From Sphingomonas prati (GTDB lineage Bacteria > Pseudomonadota > Alphaproteobacteria > Sphingomonadales > Sphingomonadaceae), in the NCBI RefSeq assembly GCF_014643515.1, contig NZ_BMJP01000004.1, positions 186,001 to 250,000 on the forward strand: DNA of 64,000 nt, read 5' to 3'. The position numbers and the translations under genes are program-made. The notes beneath the pieces were generated by a model that had not been told where the DNA came from, ran no database searches, and saw only the letters and a program-made list of their open reading frames with translations. Below are positions 47,832 to 56,176 of this stretch, piece after piece (position 1 is the stretch's first letter; each line of letters starts with the position of its first letter).

Positions 47832-48167
47832 ATGGCCCGGCCGTTCCACCATCCCGCCGAAGCGGACATGACGCTCGACGGCGTCCTGCACGCCCTGTCG
47901 GACGGCACGCGCCGGTCGATCGTGGCGAAACTGATCGCGACGGGCGGCCTCAACTGCGGGCAATCCTGCGGTGATCTGCCCGCCTCGACCATCTCGCACC
48001 ACCACCGCATCCTGCGCGACTGCGGGCTGATCCGTTCCGAAAAACGCGGCGTATCGGTGTTCAACAGCGTGCGGACCGACGAACTCGATCGCCGCTTCCC
48101 CGGCCTCGTCGCCAACATCCTCGCCGCATCCACCCCGGCCGCCGCATCAAGGAGTCCCCACTCATGA
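47832..48167 (+). CDS. ArsR-family winged-helix regulator
   Basis: 111-residue ArsR/SmtB-type regulator. The helix-turn-helix [20 protein letters not shown]...[17 protein letters not shown] is typical, with Cys residues at NCGQSC and DCG that could form a redox or metal sensor. It shares a four-base overlap (ATGA) with the following flavin oxidoreductase gene, so it probably represses its own operon and is released by a thiol-reactive compound or metal. The start follows a 29-bp palindrome. Confidence 0.88.
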   Translation: MARPFHHPAEADMTLDGVLHALSDGTRRSIVAKLIATGGLNCGQSCGDLPASTISHHHRILRDCGLIRSEKRGVSVFNSVRTDELDRRFPGLVANILAASTPAAASRSPHS

Positions 48168-49165
48168 CCGCGCTTTCCATCCTCGATCTCGTCCGCGTCA
48201 CCGAAACCACCGATGCGAAGGGCGCGATCGACAATGCGCGCGACCTCGCGGTCCATGCCGAACGCTGGGGCTACGAACGCTTCTGGGCGGCCGAACACCA
48301 CAACATGGTCGGCATCGCCAGCGCTGCGACGTCCATCGTGCTCGCCCATGTCGCGGCCGGGACGAAGCGGATCCGCGTCGGGTCCGGCGGCGTCATGCTG
48401 CCCAACCACGCGCCGATCGTGATCGCCGAACAGTTCGGCACGCTCGCCACGCTGTTCCCCGGCCGCATCGACCTCGGCGTCGGCCGCGCGCCCGGCACGG
48501 ACCAGCACACCGCCCGCGCGCTCCGCCGTTCGCTGGAAGGTGGCGACGATTTCCCGCAGGACGTGCTCGAACTCCAGGCCTATTTCCGCGCCGCCCGCCC
48601 CAACCAGGCGGTCCAGGCCGTGCCCGCCGCGGGCACCAACGTGCCAATCTGGATCCTCGGCTCCAGCACCTACGGTGCGCAGCTCGCCGCCGAACTGGGG
48701 CTCCCCTACGCGTTCGCGTCGCACTTCGCGCCGGGCATGCTGATGTCCGCGCTCGGCATCTACCGCAGCCGGTTCAAGCCGTCCGAGCAGCTCGCCCGCC
48801 CGCACGCCGCGGTCGGCGTCAACATCATCGCGGCCGATACCGATGCGGAGGCCCGCCGCCTCGCCACCACGCAGCAGATGAGCTTCGTCGGCATGTTCCG
48901 CGGCACCCGTGGGCTCAGCCAGCCGCCGATCGACGATATCGACAGCTTCTGGTCGCCGGTGGAGAAAGCGCAGGCCATGTCGATGCTGTCCCGCTCGATC
49001 GTCGGATCGCGTGAGACCGTCCGTGCCGGTATCGCCGACCTCGTCGCCGAAACACAGGCCGACGAACTGATGATCGTGTCGGACATCTACGATCACGCCG
49101 CCCGCCTGCGCTCCTACGAACTGATCGCGGAGGCCGCCGCCGACCGCCGCGACCTGGCCGCCTGA
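48164..49165 (+). CDS. LLM-class flavin-dependent oxidoreductase (YhbW-like)
   Basis: 333-residue luciferase-like enzyme with the bacterial-luciferase/YhbW pattern: FWAAEHHNM and [37 protein letters not shown]. It is unlike the SsuD-type enzyme at 4732. Probable FMN- or F420-dependent monooxygenase of unknown substrate. In an operon with an ArsR-type regulator, a sulfite-oxidase-like protein and an Old Yellow Enzyme. Confidence 0.92.
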   Translation: MTALSILDLVRVTETTDAKGAIDNARDLAVHAERWGYERFWAAEHHNMVGIASAATSIVLAHVAAGTKRIRVGSGGVMLPNHAPIVIAEQFGTLATLFPGRIDLGVGRAPGTDQHTARALRRSLEGGDDFPQDVLELQAYFRAARPNQAVQAVPAAGTNVPIWILGSSTYGAQLAAELGLPYAFASHFAPGMLMSALGIYRSRFKPSEQLARPHAAVGVNIIAADTDAEARRLATTQQMSFVGMFRGTRGLSQPPIDDIDSFWSPVEKAQAMSMLSRSIVGSRETVRAGIADLVAETQADELMIVSDIYDHAARLRSYELIAEAAADRRDLAA

Positions 49166-49166
49166 C

Positions 49167-49823
49167 ATGACCGAGACGCCCCCGCCGTCCAAACTCACCG
49201 CCACCAAGCGCGGCTGGGCGGCGGAGGGGCGTTTCCTCGACGGTAACGCACCTGTCGATCCGGCCACGCGCCTCCCGCCCGGCCAGCATCTCGTCAAGAA
49301 CTGGCCCGTGCTCGATCTCGGCCAGCAACCCGACATCGCGCCCGACCGCTGGCGGCTTCAGATCGGCGGCCTAGTCGATCGCCCCGGCGTCTGGGACTGG
49401 GACGTGTTCCAGCGCCAGCCGCGCTCGCGGATCGTCTCCGACATCCACTGCGTCACGACCTGGTCGCGCTACGACAATCGCTGGGACGGCGTCGCCTCGC
49501 GCGACCTGCTCGCCTTCTCGGACCCCCGGCCGGAAGCGCGCTTCGTCGCGTTCGAATCCTACGACGGCTACACCACCAACCTGCCGATCGCCGACTTCGC
49601 ATCGGAACATGCGCTGCTCGCCGATCGCTGGGAAGGCGAGCCGCTGACCCGCGACCATGGCGGCCCCGTACGGCTGGTCGTGCCGCATCTCTATTTCTGG
49701 AAGAGTCCGAAATGGCTCAAGCGGATCGACTTCCTTGCCGACGACCGCCCCGGCTTCTGGGAGGTGAACGGCTACCACGCCCGCGGCGATCCTTGGACGC
49801 AGCAACGCTACACCAGCGACTGA
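49167..49823 (+). CDS. Sulfite-oxidase-like molybdopterin oxidoreductase
   Basis: 218-residue protein of the molybdopterin-binding sulfite oxidase fold. The Mo-ligating Cys sits in DIHCVTTWSRYDNRWDG. The conserved GGPVRLVVPHLYFWKSPKW and ending GYHARGDPW are typical of the YuiH/sulfite-oxidase-like group. No Tat signal or heme domain, so cytoplasmic and probably fed by another redox protein. It starts 1 bp after the LLM gene stop. Substrate unknown; sulfite or an S- or N-oxide is possible. Confidence 0.88.
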   Translation: MTETPPPSKLTATKRGWAAEGRFLDGNAPVDPATRLPPGQHLVKNWPVLDLGQQPDIAPDRWRLQIGGLVDRPGVWDWDVFQRQPRSRIVSDIHCVTTWSRYDNRWDGVASRDLLAFSDPRPEARFVAFESYDGYTTNLPIADFASEHALLADRWEGEPLTRDHGGPVRLVVPHLYFWKSPKWLKRIDFLADDRPGFWEVNGYHARGDPWTQQRYTSD

Positions 49824-49851
49824 CACCCCAAAAACGCTTGGAGTTTCCATC

Positions 49852-50955
49852 ATGACCGGCCCCGCTCTCTTCCAGCCGATCACCGTCGGCGGCCTGACGC
49901 TTGCCAACCGCATCGTCATCGCCCCGATGTGCCAATATTCCGCGGTCGACGGCTGCATGACCGACTGGCACGCCCAGCATCTCGGCCAGCTCGCGCAGTC
50001 CGGCGCGGGCCTGCTCACCATCGAGGCCGCCGCGGTCGTATCTGAAGGCCGCATCACTTACGGCGACGTCGGGCTCTACGACGACGCGACCGAGGCCGCG
50101 ATGGCCCGCACGCTGGACTCCATCCGCCGCTGGTCGCCGATGCCGGTCGCGATCCAGCTGTCGCATGCCGGGCGGAAGGCATCGACCGAGCTGCCCTGGC
50201 ATGGTGGCAAGCAGATCGCCCCCGATACCACCAACGGGTGGCAGACCGTCGCCCCCTCCGCGCATCCGTTCGATGCGAAGGAGAATGCGCCCCACGCGCT
50301 GTCGATCGACGAATTGACCGCGATCCGCGACGCGTTCGCCGCCGCCGCGGTCCGCGCCGCACGCCTCGGGATCGACGCGATCCAGCTCCACGGCGCGCAC
50401 GGCTACCTCCTCCACCAGTTCCTCTCGCCGCTCTCGAACCACCGCGACGACACTTACGGCGGCTCGCTCGAAAACCGCATGTGCTTCCCGCTCGAGGTCT
50501 TCGACGCGGTCCGCGCCGCCTTCCCGGCGGATCGCCCGGTGACGATGCGGATGTCCGGCACCGACTGGGTCGCAGGCGGCTGGGACGTCGAGCAGAGCGT
50601 GCAGTTCTCGCAAGCCCTCGAAGCGCGCGGTTGCGCCGCCGTCCACATCTCCAGCGGCGGCCTCGATCCGCGCCAGGAGATCCCGGCCGGCCCGAGCTAC
50701 CAGGTCCCGCTCGCCCGTGCCGTGAAGCAGGCCGTCGGCATCCCGGTCGTCGCGGTCGGCCTCATCACCGAACCCGAACAGGCCGAAGCGATCGTCGCCA
50801 TCGGCGACGCCGACATGATCGCGCTGGCCCGCACCCTCCTCTACGACCCCCGCTGGCCCTGGCACGCCGCCGCCCAGCTCGGCGCCACCGTCCACGCCGC
50901 GGACCAGTATCTCCGCTGCCAACCCCGCCGCTTCAAGACGCTGTTCGACGACTGA
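49852..50955 (+). CDS. NADH:flavin oxidoreductase, Old Yellow Enzyme (YqjM-like)
   Basis: 367-residue flavin enzyme of the YqjM subfamily. The regulatory Cys is in IVIAPMCQYSA; substrate-binding His residues lie in QLHGAHGYLLHQFLSP; Tyr in SNHRDDTYGG; and the C-terminal RMSG...GLITEPEQAEAI flavin site is intact. These reduce activated C=C bonds and detoxify quinones and other electrophiles with NADPH. With an ArsR regulator and LLM enzyme, an electrophile response is inferred. Confidence 0.95.
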   Translation: MTGPALFQPITVGGLTLANRIVIAPMCQYSAVDGCMTDWHAQHLGQLAQSGAGLLTIEAAAVVSEGRITYGDVGLYDDATEAAMARTLDSIRRWSPMPVAIQLSHAGRKASTELPWHGGKQIAPDTTNGWQTVAPSAHPFDAKENAPHALSIDELTAIRDAFAAAAVRAARLGIDAIQLHGAHGYLLHQFLSPLSNHRDDTYGGSLENRMCFPLEVFDAVRAAFPADRPVTMRMSGTDWVAGGWDVEQSVQFSQALEARGCAAVHISSGGLDPRQEIPAGPSYQVPLARAVKQAVGIPVVAVGLITEPEQAEAIVAIGDADMIALARTLLYDPRWPWHAAAQLGATVHAADQYLRCQPRRFKTLFDD

Positions 50956-50985
50956 GGCAAACCGTTCTCCGGCGCAGACCCCGAA

Positions 50986-51052
50986 GTGCCCCGGCGCAGG
51001 CCGGGGCCTAGACGCAACCGCTTCACCCAAGCCCCGGCCTGCGCCGGGGCAC
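50986..51052. repeat. 67-bp palindromic REP element (copy 2)
   Basis: Perfect 22-nt outer arms around an asymmetric spacer containing CTAGACGCAACCGCTT. It has the same architecture as 37106-37173 and lies between the converging OYE and M2 peptidase genes. Confidence 0.8.
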
Positions 51053-51076
51053 CTCTAACGCTGCGCCCTCAAGCCC

Positions 51077-52915
51077 TCACCAACCGCTAGGCTTGCCCTT
51101 GTTCTGCTGATCGAGCCACGCCTTCAGCGGCGCGAAATACTCGACCAGCGCCTTGCCCGACATCTGCCGCGTTCCCGTGAACGCCTGCAACGCGTCCGGC
51201 CATGGCTTCGATGCGCCCATCGTCAGCATGGTGTTCAGCCGCGCGCCGACCTGCTTGTTGCCGTAGAAGGAACAGCGATGCAGCGGCCCCTTCCACCCGG
51301 CCTGGTCGCAGGCCGCCTTGTAGAACTGGAACTGCAGGATCCGCGCCAGGAAGTAGCGCGCATAGGGCGTGCTCGCCGGGATATGGTATTTCGCTCCCGG
51401 GTCGAACCGCGTCTCGTCGCGCGCGACCGGCGGCTTGATCCCCTGATATTGCAGGCGCAGGTCATCCCAGCCCTTCTGGTACCCGCTCGTCGGGATCGCG
51501 CCGGAAAACACGCCCCACCGCCACTTGTCCATCATCAGCCCGAACGGCAGGAACGCGACCTTGTCCATCGCCTGGCGCAGCAGCAGGCCGATATCCTTGT
51601 CCGCCCCCGGCACCTTCGCCGGATCGAGCAGCCCGATCTTCACCAGATAGTCGGGTGTGATCGACAGTGCGACGAAATCGCCGATCGCCTCGTGGAACCC
51701 GTCGTTGGCGCCGTTCTGGTACAGCAAAGGCTGCTTGTTATACGCGCGCTGGTAATAGTTATGCCCCAGCTCGTGATGGATCGTGGTGAAGTCGTCCGCA
51801 TTCACCTTCGTGCACATCTTGATGCGGATGTCGTCCTTGTTGTCCAGGTCCCACGCCGACGCGTGGCAGATGACCTCGCGGTCGGCCGGCTTCACGATCT
51901 GCGACCGTTCCCAGAACGTCTTGGGCAACGGCGCGAAGCCCAGCGAGGAATAGAAACCCTCGCCCGTCTTCACCATCCTGATCGGGTCATACTGCTTGGC
52001 CTTCAGCAGGTCGCCGACGTCATAACCCAGGTCGCCCACCCCGGCCGGCGCCACAACGTCGTAGATGCCGCCCCACTCCTGCGCCCACATATTGCCGAGC
52101 AGGTCCGCGCGGATCGGCCCGGTCTTGGCCTGCACCGCATCGCCATATTTCGCGTTCAGCTTGGCGCGCACATAGGTGTGCAGCGACAGGTACAGCGGCT
52201 CGACCTCCTTCCACAACTGGTCGGTCAGCTTCGCGAAATCGTCGGCCGGCATGTCGTAGCCCGACCGCCACATCGCGCCGGTGTCCTTGAACCCTAGTTC
52301 ACGCGACCCCTCATTTGCGATCGCCGCCATCTTGGCATAATCGCCGCGCATCGGGGCGCCGACATTGTCGTGCCAGCTGACCCACATCTCCTTCAGCTCG
52401 GCCGGGTCGCGGCTCGTCCCCATCGCCGCCTCGATGTCCGATCCGTTGATCGGCTTGCCGTCCTTCAGGCCCCGGCCCTTGCCGTAGCTCGACGACATCT
52501 TGGTCGACAGGTCGGACAGCGTCTGTGCCGCCCCCGGCGTCGTCGGCGCGGGCAGGGTCAGGCCGTTCTTCAATATGTCCAGCTTGCGCCGCGTGTCGGG
52601 CGAAATCCCCTTCACCCCGTCGAATTTCGCGGCACCCAGCGCGAACCGCACCGCCATCTCGGTGCCGACAGCACCCGATTTCGCCGCCAGCGCATCGGTA
52701 TCGTCGGTGATGTAGGTCGCATTCACCCACGCGATCCGCGAAGCGTCGAGCGAATATTCCTGCCCCTCCTTCTGCACCTGTTCGACGAACGCATCGGCCC
52801 CCGCCGGCGTCGCGGCCGGCGCGGCGGCGACCGGCGCGGCGGTCTGCGCCAGGACGGGCGTCACGGCGGTTGCGGACAGGAGAAGGGCGAACGCGGAAAG
52901 TCCGTTGCGGATCAT
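51077..52915 (-). CDS. M2 family metallopeptidase (ACE-like peptidyl-dipeptidase)
   Basis: 612-residue exported zinc dipeptidyl carboxypeptidase of the angiotensin-converting-enzyme family. A signal peptide (FALLLSATAVTPVLAQ) precedes the alpha-helical M2 domain. The zinc motif HELGH sits near residue 381 (TTIHHELGHNYYQ), the third ligand in GFHEAIGD. Removes dipeptides from C-termini, probably in peptide nutrition or cell-wall peptide turnover. Length is close to single-domain bacterial ACE homologues. Confidence 0.95.
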   Translation of the reverse strand: MIRNGLSAFALLLSATAVTPVLAQTAAPVAAAPAATPAGADAFVEQVQKEGQEYSLDASRIAWVNATYITDDTDALAAKSGAVGTEMAVRFALGAAKFDGVKGISPDTRRKLDILKNGLTLPAPTTPGAAQTLSDLSTKMSSSYGKGRGLKDGKPINGSDIEAAMGTSRDPAELKEMWVSWHDNVGAPMRGDYAKMAAIANEGSRELGFKDTGAMWRSGYDMPADDFAKLTDQLWKEVEPLYLSLHTYVRAKLNAKYGDAVQAKTGPIRADLLGNMWAQEWGGIYDVVAPAGVGDLGYDVGDLLKAKQYDPIRMVKTGEGFYSSLGFAPLPKTFWERSQIVKPADREVICHASAWDLDNKDDIRIKMCTKVNADDFTTIHHELGHNYYQRAYNKQPLLYQNGANDGFHEAIGDFVALSITPDYLVKIGLLDPAKVPGADKDIGLLLRQAMDKVAFLPFGLMMDKWRWGVFSGAIPTSGYQKGWDDLRLQYQGIKPPVARDETRFDPGAKYHIPASTPYARYFLARILQFQFYKAACDQAGWKGPLHRCSFYGNKQVGARLNTMLTMGASKPWPDALQAFTGTRQMSGKALVEYFAPLKAWLDQQNKGKPSGW

Positions 52916-52991
52916 GCGGATGAGAGACCTAACTGGATCGGAAAACGCCAGACTGCACGGCAGACGCGCATCCGGTCAAGCCATCCCACAC

Positions 52992-53075
52992 CGTCATTCC
53001 GGACCTGATCCTGGATCCCGCTTCTCCTTCGAGCGAGCGGAAGGCAGCGAGACCCCGGATCAAGTCCGGGGCGAC
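52992..53075. repeat. Palindromic repeat, CCCGGATCAAGTCCGGG type
   Basis: CATTCCGGACCTGATCCTGGATC and CCCCGGATCAAGTCCGGGG form the two halves of a common alphaproteobacterial REP, overlapping the 3' end of the XRE gene. Confidence 0.6.
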
Positions 53076-53422
53076 AGATCAATCACCTCCAAAGCCCCCA
53101 CCGCAACCTCCAGCGCCGCCGCCAGTTTCAAACGCGTCGCGGGCGTCCCATGCCCCGCCCCCATCTCGATCCGGCTGATCCACACCCGGCTCACCCCCGC
53201 CCGCGCCGCGAGCGCATGCTGGCTCAATCCACGATGCCGCCGCCACGCCGCCAGCGGATGCGCACCCCCCGCGATCGCCGCCGCGACATCCGCCGGCGGC
53301 AACGCCTGCAGGGCCTGCGCGGCCAACTCCCGCAACCGGTCGTAGATGTCGGCCGGCACCATCACCATCTCGCGGCCGTCCCGCCCACGGAACCGCATCA
53401 GCGGATCATCGCCCAGCGTCAT
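53060..53422 (-). CDS. XRE-family helix-turn-helix protein
   Basis: 120 residues: an N-terminal segment (MTLGDDPLMRFRGRDGREMVMVPADIYDRL) and a C-terminal Cro/CI-type HTH (RHRGLSQHALAARAGVSRVWISRIEMG). The layout, a short beta-rich N-terminus with a Phd-like VMVPADIYDRL and a C-terminal HTH, is that of HigA/MqsA-like antitoxins. The start overlaps the upstream 130-residue gene (ATGA). The 3' end lies in a palindromic repeat. Confidence 0.75.
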   Translation of the reverse strand: MTLGDDPLMRFRGRDGREMVMVPADIYDRLRELAAQALQALPPADVAAAIAGGAHPLAAWRRHRGLSQHALAARAGVSRVWISRIEMGAGHGTPATRLKLAAALEVAVGALEVIDLSPRT

Positions 53423-53811
53423 GCCGCCCCCGCGCCCCACCAGTCGAACGCCGCCCGCTGCTCCGCCGCAACCAGCGCTCGCGCCTCCGCGCCCGTCCAG
53501 TCGCCGACATGGCCCAGCATCATCGCGCGCCCGCCGGTCCACCAGCCCTGCCCCGGCAACCCGTCGCTCGCCCGCACCACCAGCACCGCGAGGCCCGGCT
53601 CGCCGGCCGCGCGTCCGTCCTCGTCGATCCGGTCCATCGTCCGGCACAGCGCGCGCATCCGCGGCCGCGTGAACCGCAGGCCCAGCGCCGCCAGCATCTC
53701 GGAATAACTCAGCGCCGTCCCCGCGCGCGCCGCCTCGACCAGCACGGCACGGACCCGCTCGACATCGCCGATCCGGTTTGCGACATCCGTCCCGTCCACC
53801 GCGTCCAACAT
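53419..53811 (-). CDS. Conserved hypothetical partner of the XRE protein, 130 aa
   Basis: Unknown function. It contains ALSYSEMLAALGLRFTRPRMRALCRTMDRIDEDG and AVLVVRASDGLPGQGWW, a segment pair reminiscent in layout (not sequence) of MGMT-like or other small DNA-associated domains. It is translationally coupled to the XRE gene and divergent from the DUF72 gene by 26 bp. A toxin role is only speculation. Confidence 0.6.
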   Translation of the reverse strand: MLDAVDGTDVANRIGDVERVRAVLVEAARAGTALSYSEMLAALGLRFTRPRMRALCRTMDRIDEDGRAAGEPGLAVLVVRASDGLPGQGWWTGGRAMMLGHVGDWTGAEARALVAAEQRAAFDWWGAGAA

Positions 53812-53837
53812 GCCACCCCCGTCTTCAGGAACCGCCC

Positions 53838-54602
53838 ATGCCCAAATCCCGACCAGGCACCATCCGCGTCGGCATCGGCGGCTGGACCTACGCGCCGTGG
53901 CGCGGCACCTTCTTCCCCGACAAGCTCCCCCATACGCGCGAACTGGAACATGCCGCCACCCGGCTGACCGCGCTGGAGATCAACGCGACCTATTATGGTC
54001 GCCAGAAACCCGAAACCTTCGCCAAATGGGCCGCTGCCGTCCCCGACGGGTTCCGCTTCGCGGTCAAGGCCTCACGCTACAGCACCGCGCGCAAGAAACT
54101 GGCCGACGGCGCGGAATCAGTCGCGATGTTCCTCGACCAGGGGCTCGTTCACCTCGGCGACCGGCTCGGGCCGATCCTCTGGCAATTCCCCGCGACCAAG
54201 GCCTACGACCATGACGACTTGGCCCGCTTCCTCGCGATGCTCCCGCGTGAGATCGCCGACCGCCCCGCCCACCACGTGATCGAAGCCCGCCACCCGAGCT
54301 TTACAGACGCCGGCTTCGTCGATCTGATGCGCGACCACAATATCGCCATCGCCCATGTCGATCGCGACGACGCACCCCCGATCGACGCGATCACCGCCGA
54401 CTTCAGCTACGCCCGCCTCGAACGCGCCACGACCGCCGAACCGACCGGCTACCCCGAAGCTGACCTCGACAGCTGGGCCACCCGCGCGGCGGAAACGGCA
54501 AAGGCCGGCCAAGACGCCTACGTCTTCTTCATCGCCGGCGACAAGGTCCGCAACCCGCAAGCCGCCGAAGCGCTCATCACCCGCCTCGACGCGGTCAGCT
54601 GA
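53838..54602 (+). CDS. DUF72 family protein
   Basis: 254-residue DUF72 TIM-barrel protein. Signatures: GTIRVGIGGWTYAPWRGTFFP, TALEINATYYGRQ, FRFAVKASRY and GPILWQFPATKAY. Function unknown; the family is widespread and often near oxidoreductase genes. The start is 12 bp after a plausible AGGAACC site; the longer frame upstream is spurious. Confidence 0.92.
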   Translation: MPKSRPGTIRVGIGGWTYAPWRGTFFPDKLPHTRELEHAATRLTALEINATYYGRQKPETFAKWAAAVPDGFRFAVKASRYSTARKKLADGAESVAMFLDQGLVHLGDRLGPILWQFPATKAYDHDDLARFLAMLPREIADRPAHHVIEARHPSFTDAGFVDLMRDHNIAIAHVDRDDAPPIDAITADFSYARLERATTAEPTGYPEADLDSWATRAAETAKAGQDAYVFFIAGDKVRNPQAAEALITRLDAVS

Positions 54603-54614
54603 ACCACGCCTCAA

Positions 54615-54677
54615 CCCGTTTGGTTCGAGCCTGTCGAGAACCCCGCGCAAGGTTCTCGACAGGCTCGAACCAAACGG
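54615..54677. repeat. 63-bp palindrome (copy 3 of 3)
   Basis: 27-nt left arm (54615-54641) and 26-nt right arm (54652-54677), exact complements, with loop CCCGCGCAAG. It starts 12 bp after the DUF72 stop and faces the PhnA-like gene end-on. Confidence 0.85.
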
Positions 54678-54780
54678 AACAGTAGGACTGCAAAACCCGC
54701 CCATCCCGAGCCAAGTCGAGGGACCGGTCGAGCGCAGCTAAGACACCGACCGCATCCCCGCGCCACACTTCCGGAAAAGC

Positions 54781-55065
54781 CTACCGCTTCTTTACGAACT
54801 CGCAGCGCAGCACGAGGCCCTTGATCCCGTCCGTCCGGCAATCGAACTCGTCCGGCCCGGTCAGGCGAATGTTCTTCACCACCGTCCCGCGCTTCAGCGT
54901 CTGCCCCGCGCCCTTCACCTTCAGGTCCTTGATCAGGACCACGCTGTCCCCGTCGGCCAGCGCAGTCCCGTTGGTGTCCACCGCGTTAAAATCGGAACCC
55001 TCACCAACCGCGGCCTCCGCCATCGGCCGGTCATTCTCCCAGTCCCACTCCACATCCTGCGTCAC
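54781..55065 (-). CDS. PhnA-type zinc-less alkylphosphonate-utilization-like protein
   Basis: 94 residues matching the C-terminal PhnA (YjdM) domain: VVDTNG-like FNAVDTNGTALADGDSVVLIKDLKVKG and RLTGPDEFDCRTDGIKG. The N-terminal zinc ribbon of full PhnA is absent. Function unknown (name is historical; not needed for phosphonate use in E. coli). Its start overlaps the DUF1810 gene by 4 bp. Confidence 0.8.
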   Translation of the reverse strand: MTQDVEWDWENDRPMAEAAVGEGSDFNAVDTNGTALADGDSVVLIKDLKVKGAGQTLKRGTVVKNIRLTGPDEFDCRTDGIKGLVLRCEFVKKR

Positions 55066-55481
55066 GCCTGCATACCCCGTCCAATCAGCCGCAGCGTCGC
55101 TTCATCGGCGCTCCCGAACAGCTGCGCCAGCGCCGGCGCGAACGGCTCGTCCGCCCCGCCCGCTTCCGCAAACAAGGTCAACGACGACCGCAGCTTCATC
55201 GCATCGACCGACCCAAACATCGCGTCCGGCGAACCGTCCGGGATCGCCTCGACACACTCCCGCAACCGCGCGCCCAGCACCGGATGCGCGAGATACGCCC
55301 GCGCCTCCGCCAGCGAAGCGATCGCGTACATCCGCACCATCGCACTGTGTCCCAGCCCGTCGATCTGCGGGAACACGAACCACATCCAATGGCTCGTCTT
55401 GTCCCCCGCGCGGATCTCGCCCAGCGCGCGGTCGTACACGCCGTCCTGCGCGTCGACGAACCGCTCCAGCTCGGCGCTCAA
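55062..55481 (-). CDS. DUF1810 family protein
   Basis: 139 residues of the DUF1810 (YbiA-neighbour) family: LERFVDAQDGVYDRALGEIRAGDKTSHWMWFVFPQI, YAIASLAEARAYLAHPVLG. TTG 55481 is chosen because it gives the family N-terminus (MSAELERFVDAQ) and overlaps the preceding stop (TTGA). The function is unknown. Confidence 0.88.
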   Translation of the reverse strand: MSAELERFVDAQDGVYDRALGEIRAGDKTSHWMWFVFPQIDGLGHSAMVRMYAIASLAEARAYLAHPVLGARLRECVEAIPDGSPDAMFGSVDAMKLRSSLTLFAEAGGADEPFAPALAQLFGSADEATLRLIGRGMQA

Positions 55482-55762
55482 GACGTGACCTTCACCCCGC
55501 GCCAGAACGCGATCCGATCGCGGATCTCCGCCGCCGCCTCCTTGGGCTCCGGATAATACCACGCCGCATCCGGGTTCGCGGCACCGTTCACCACCACCGA
55601 ATGATAGTGCGCCGTCCCCTTCCAAGGACAGACGCTCGTCGTGTTGCTCGGCGCCAGGATGCCCGGGACCACCGCGTCGCGCGGGAAATAGGCGTTGCCC
55701 TCGACCGTCACGATATCGTCCGATCGCGCGATCACCTGTCCGTTCCAGCTTGCTTCGGCCAT
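55478..55762 (-). CDS. DUF427 domain protein, short form
   Basis: 94-residue DUF427 protein: AEASWNGQVIARSDDIVTVEGNAYFPRDAV, SVCPWKGTAHYHSVVV and WYYPEPKEAA. ATG 55762 is preceded by GAGGAG. It is the compact form of the family; the 165-residue member is at 42112. Co-transcribed with DUF1810 and PhnA-like genes by overlap. Confidence 0.92.
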   Translation of the reverse strand: MAEASWNGQVIARSDDIVTVEGNAYFPRDAVVPGILAPSNTTSVCPWKGTAHYHSVVVNGAANPDAAWYYPEPKEAAAEIRDRIAFWRGVKVTS

Positions 55763-55805
55763 GTTCAATCTCCTCGGGCACGCCAACGCGCCGCATGGCC
55801 GATCG

Positions 55806-56126
55806 CTACCGCGGCACGCCCGCCCGGTCCAGTTCCGCGCCCAGCCGCCCGCTCAGCCACAGCCCCCACATCCGGAAATCCGCCGCCAACGACCACAAGG
55901 GATGCTTGAACGTCGCCGGCCGGTTCCGCTCGACCAGATAATGCGCGCCCCACGCAAAACCGTATCCCGCGACCGGCACCAGCCACCACAGCCACGACAC
56001 ACCGGACAGCAAAGCCGCCAGCGCCAGCGCCACGACCAGGGTCGTCCCCGCATAATGCAGCGCCCGCGTCTGCGGCCGGGCATGCTCGCGCAGATAATAA
56101 GGCCAGAAGTCCGCGAAACTCTCCAT
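55806..56126 (-). CDS. DUF962/Mpo1-like membrane protein
   Basis: 106 residues, two hydrophobic segments. Family features are SFADFWPYYLREHARPQTRALHYAGT and YGFAWGAHYLVERNRPATFKHPLWSL, which hold the conserved His pattern of the DUF962/Mpo1 (2-hydroxy fatty-acid dioxygenase-like) family. It may act in sphingolipid or fatty-acid oxidation, a tempting link in a sphingolipid-making bacterium. Confidence 0.88.
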   Translation of the reverse strand: MESFADFWPYYLREHARPQTRALHYAGTTLVVALALAALLSGVSWLWWLVPVAGYGFAWGAHYLVERNRPATFKHPLWSLAADFRMWGLWLSGRLGAELDRAGVPR

Positions 56127-56176
56127 CACCCGCTCCCGATCACGGCCCGGTGTCCGGGTCCGCTTGAACGGCGAGA

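Noticed and set aside
53419-53811. MGMT-like DNA repair protein
   Set aside because: The PCHR-type active-site motif is absent, only the general layout is similar.
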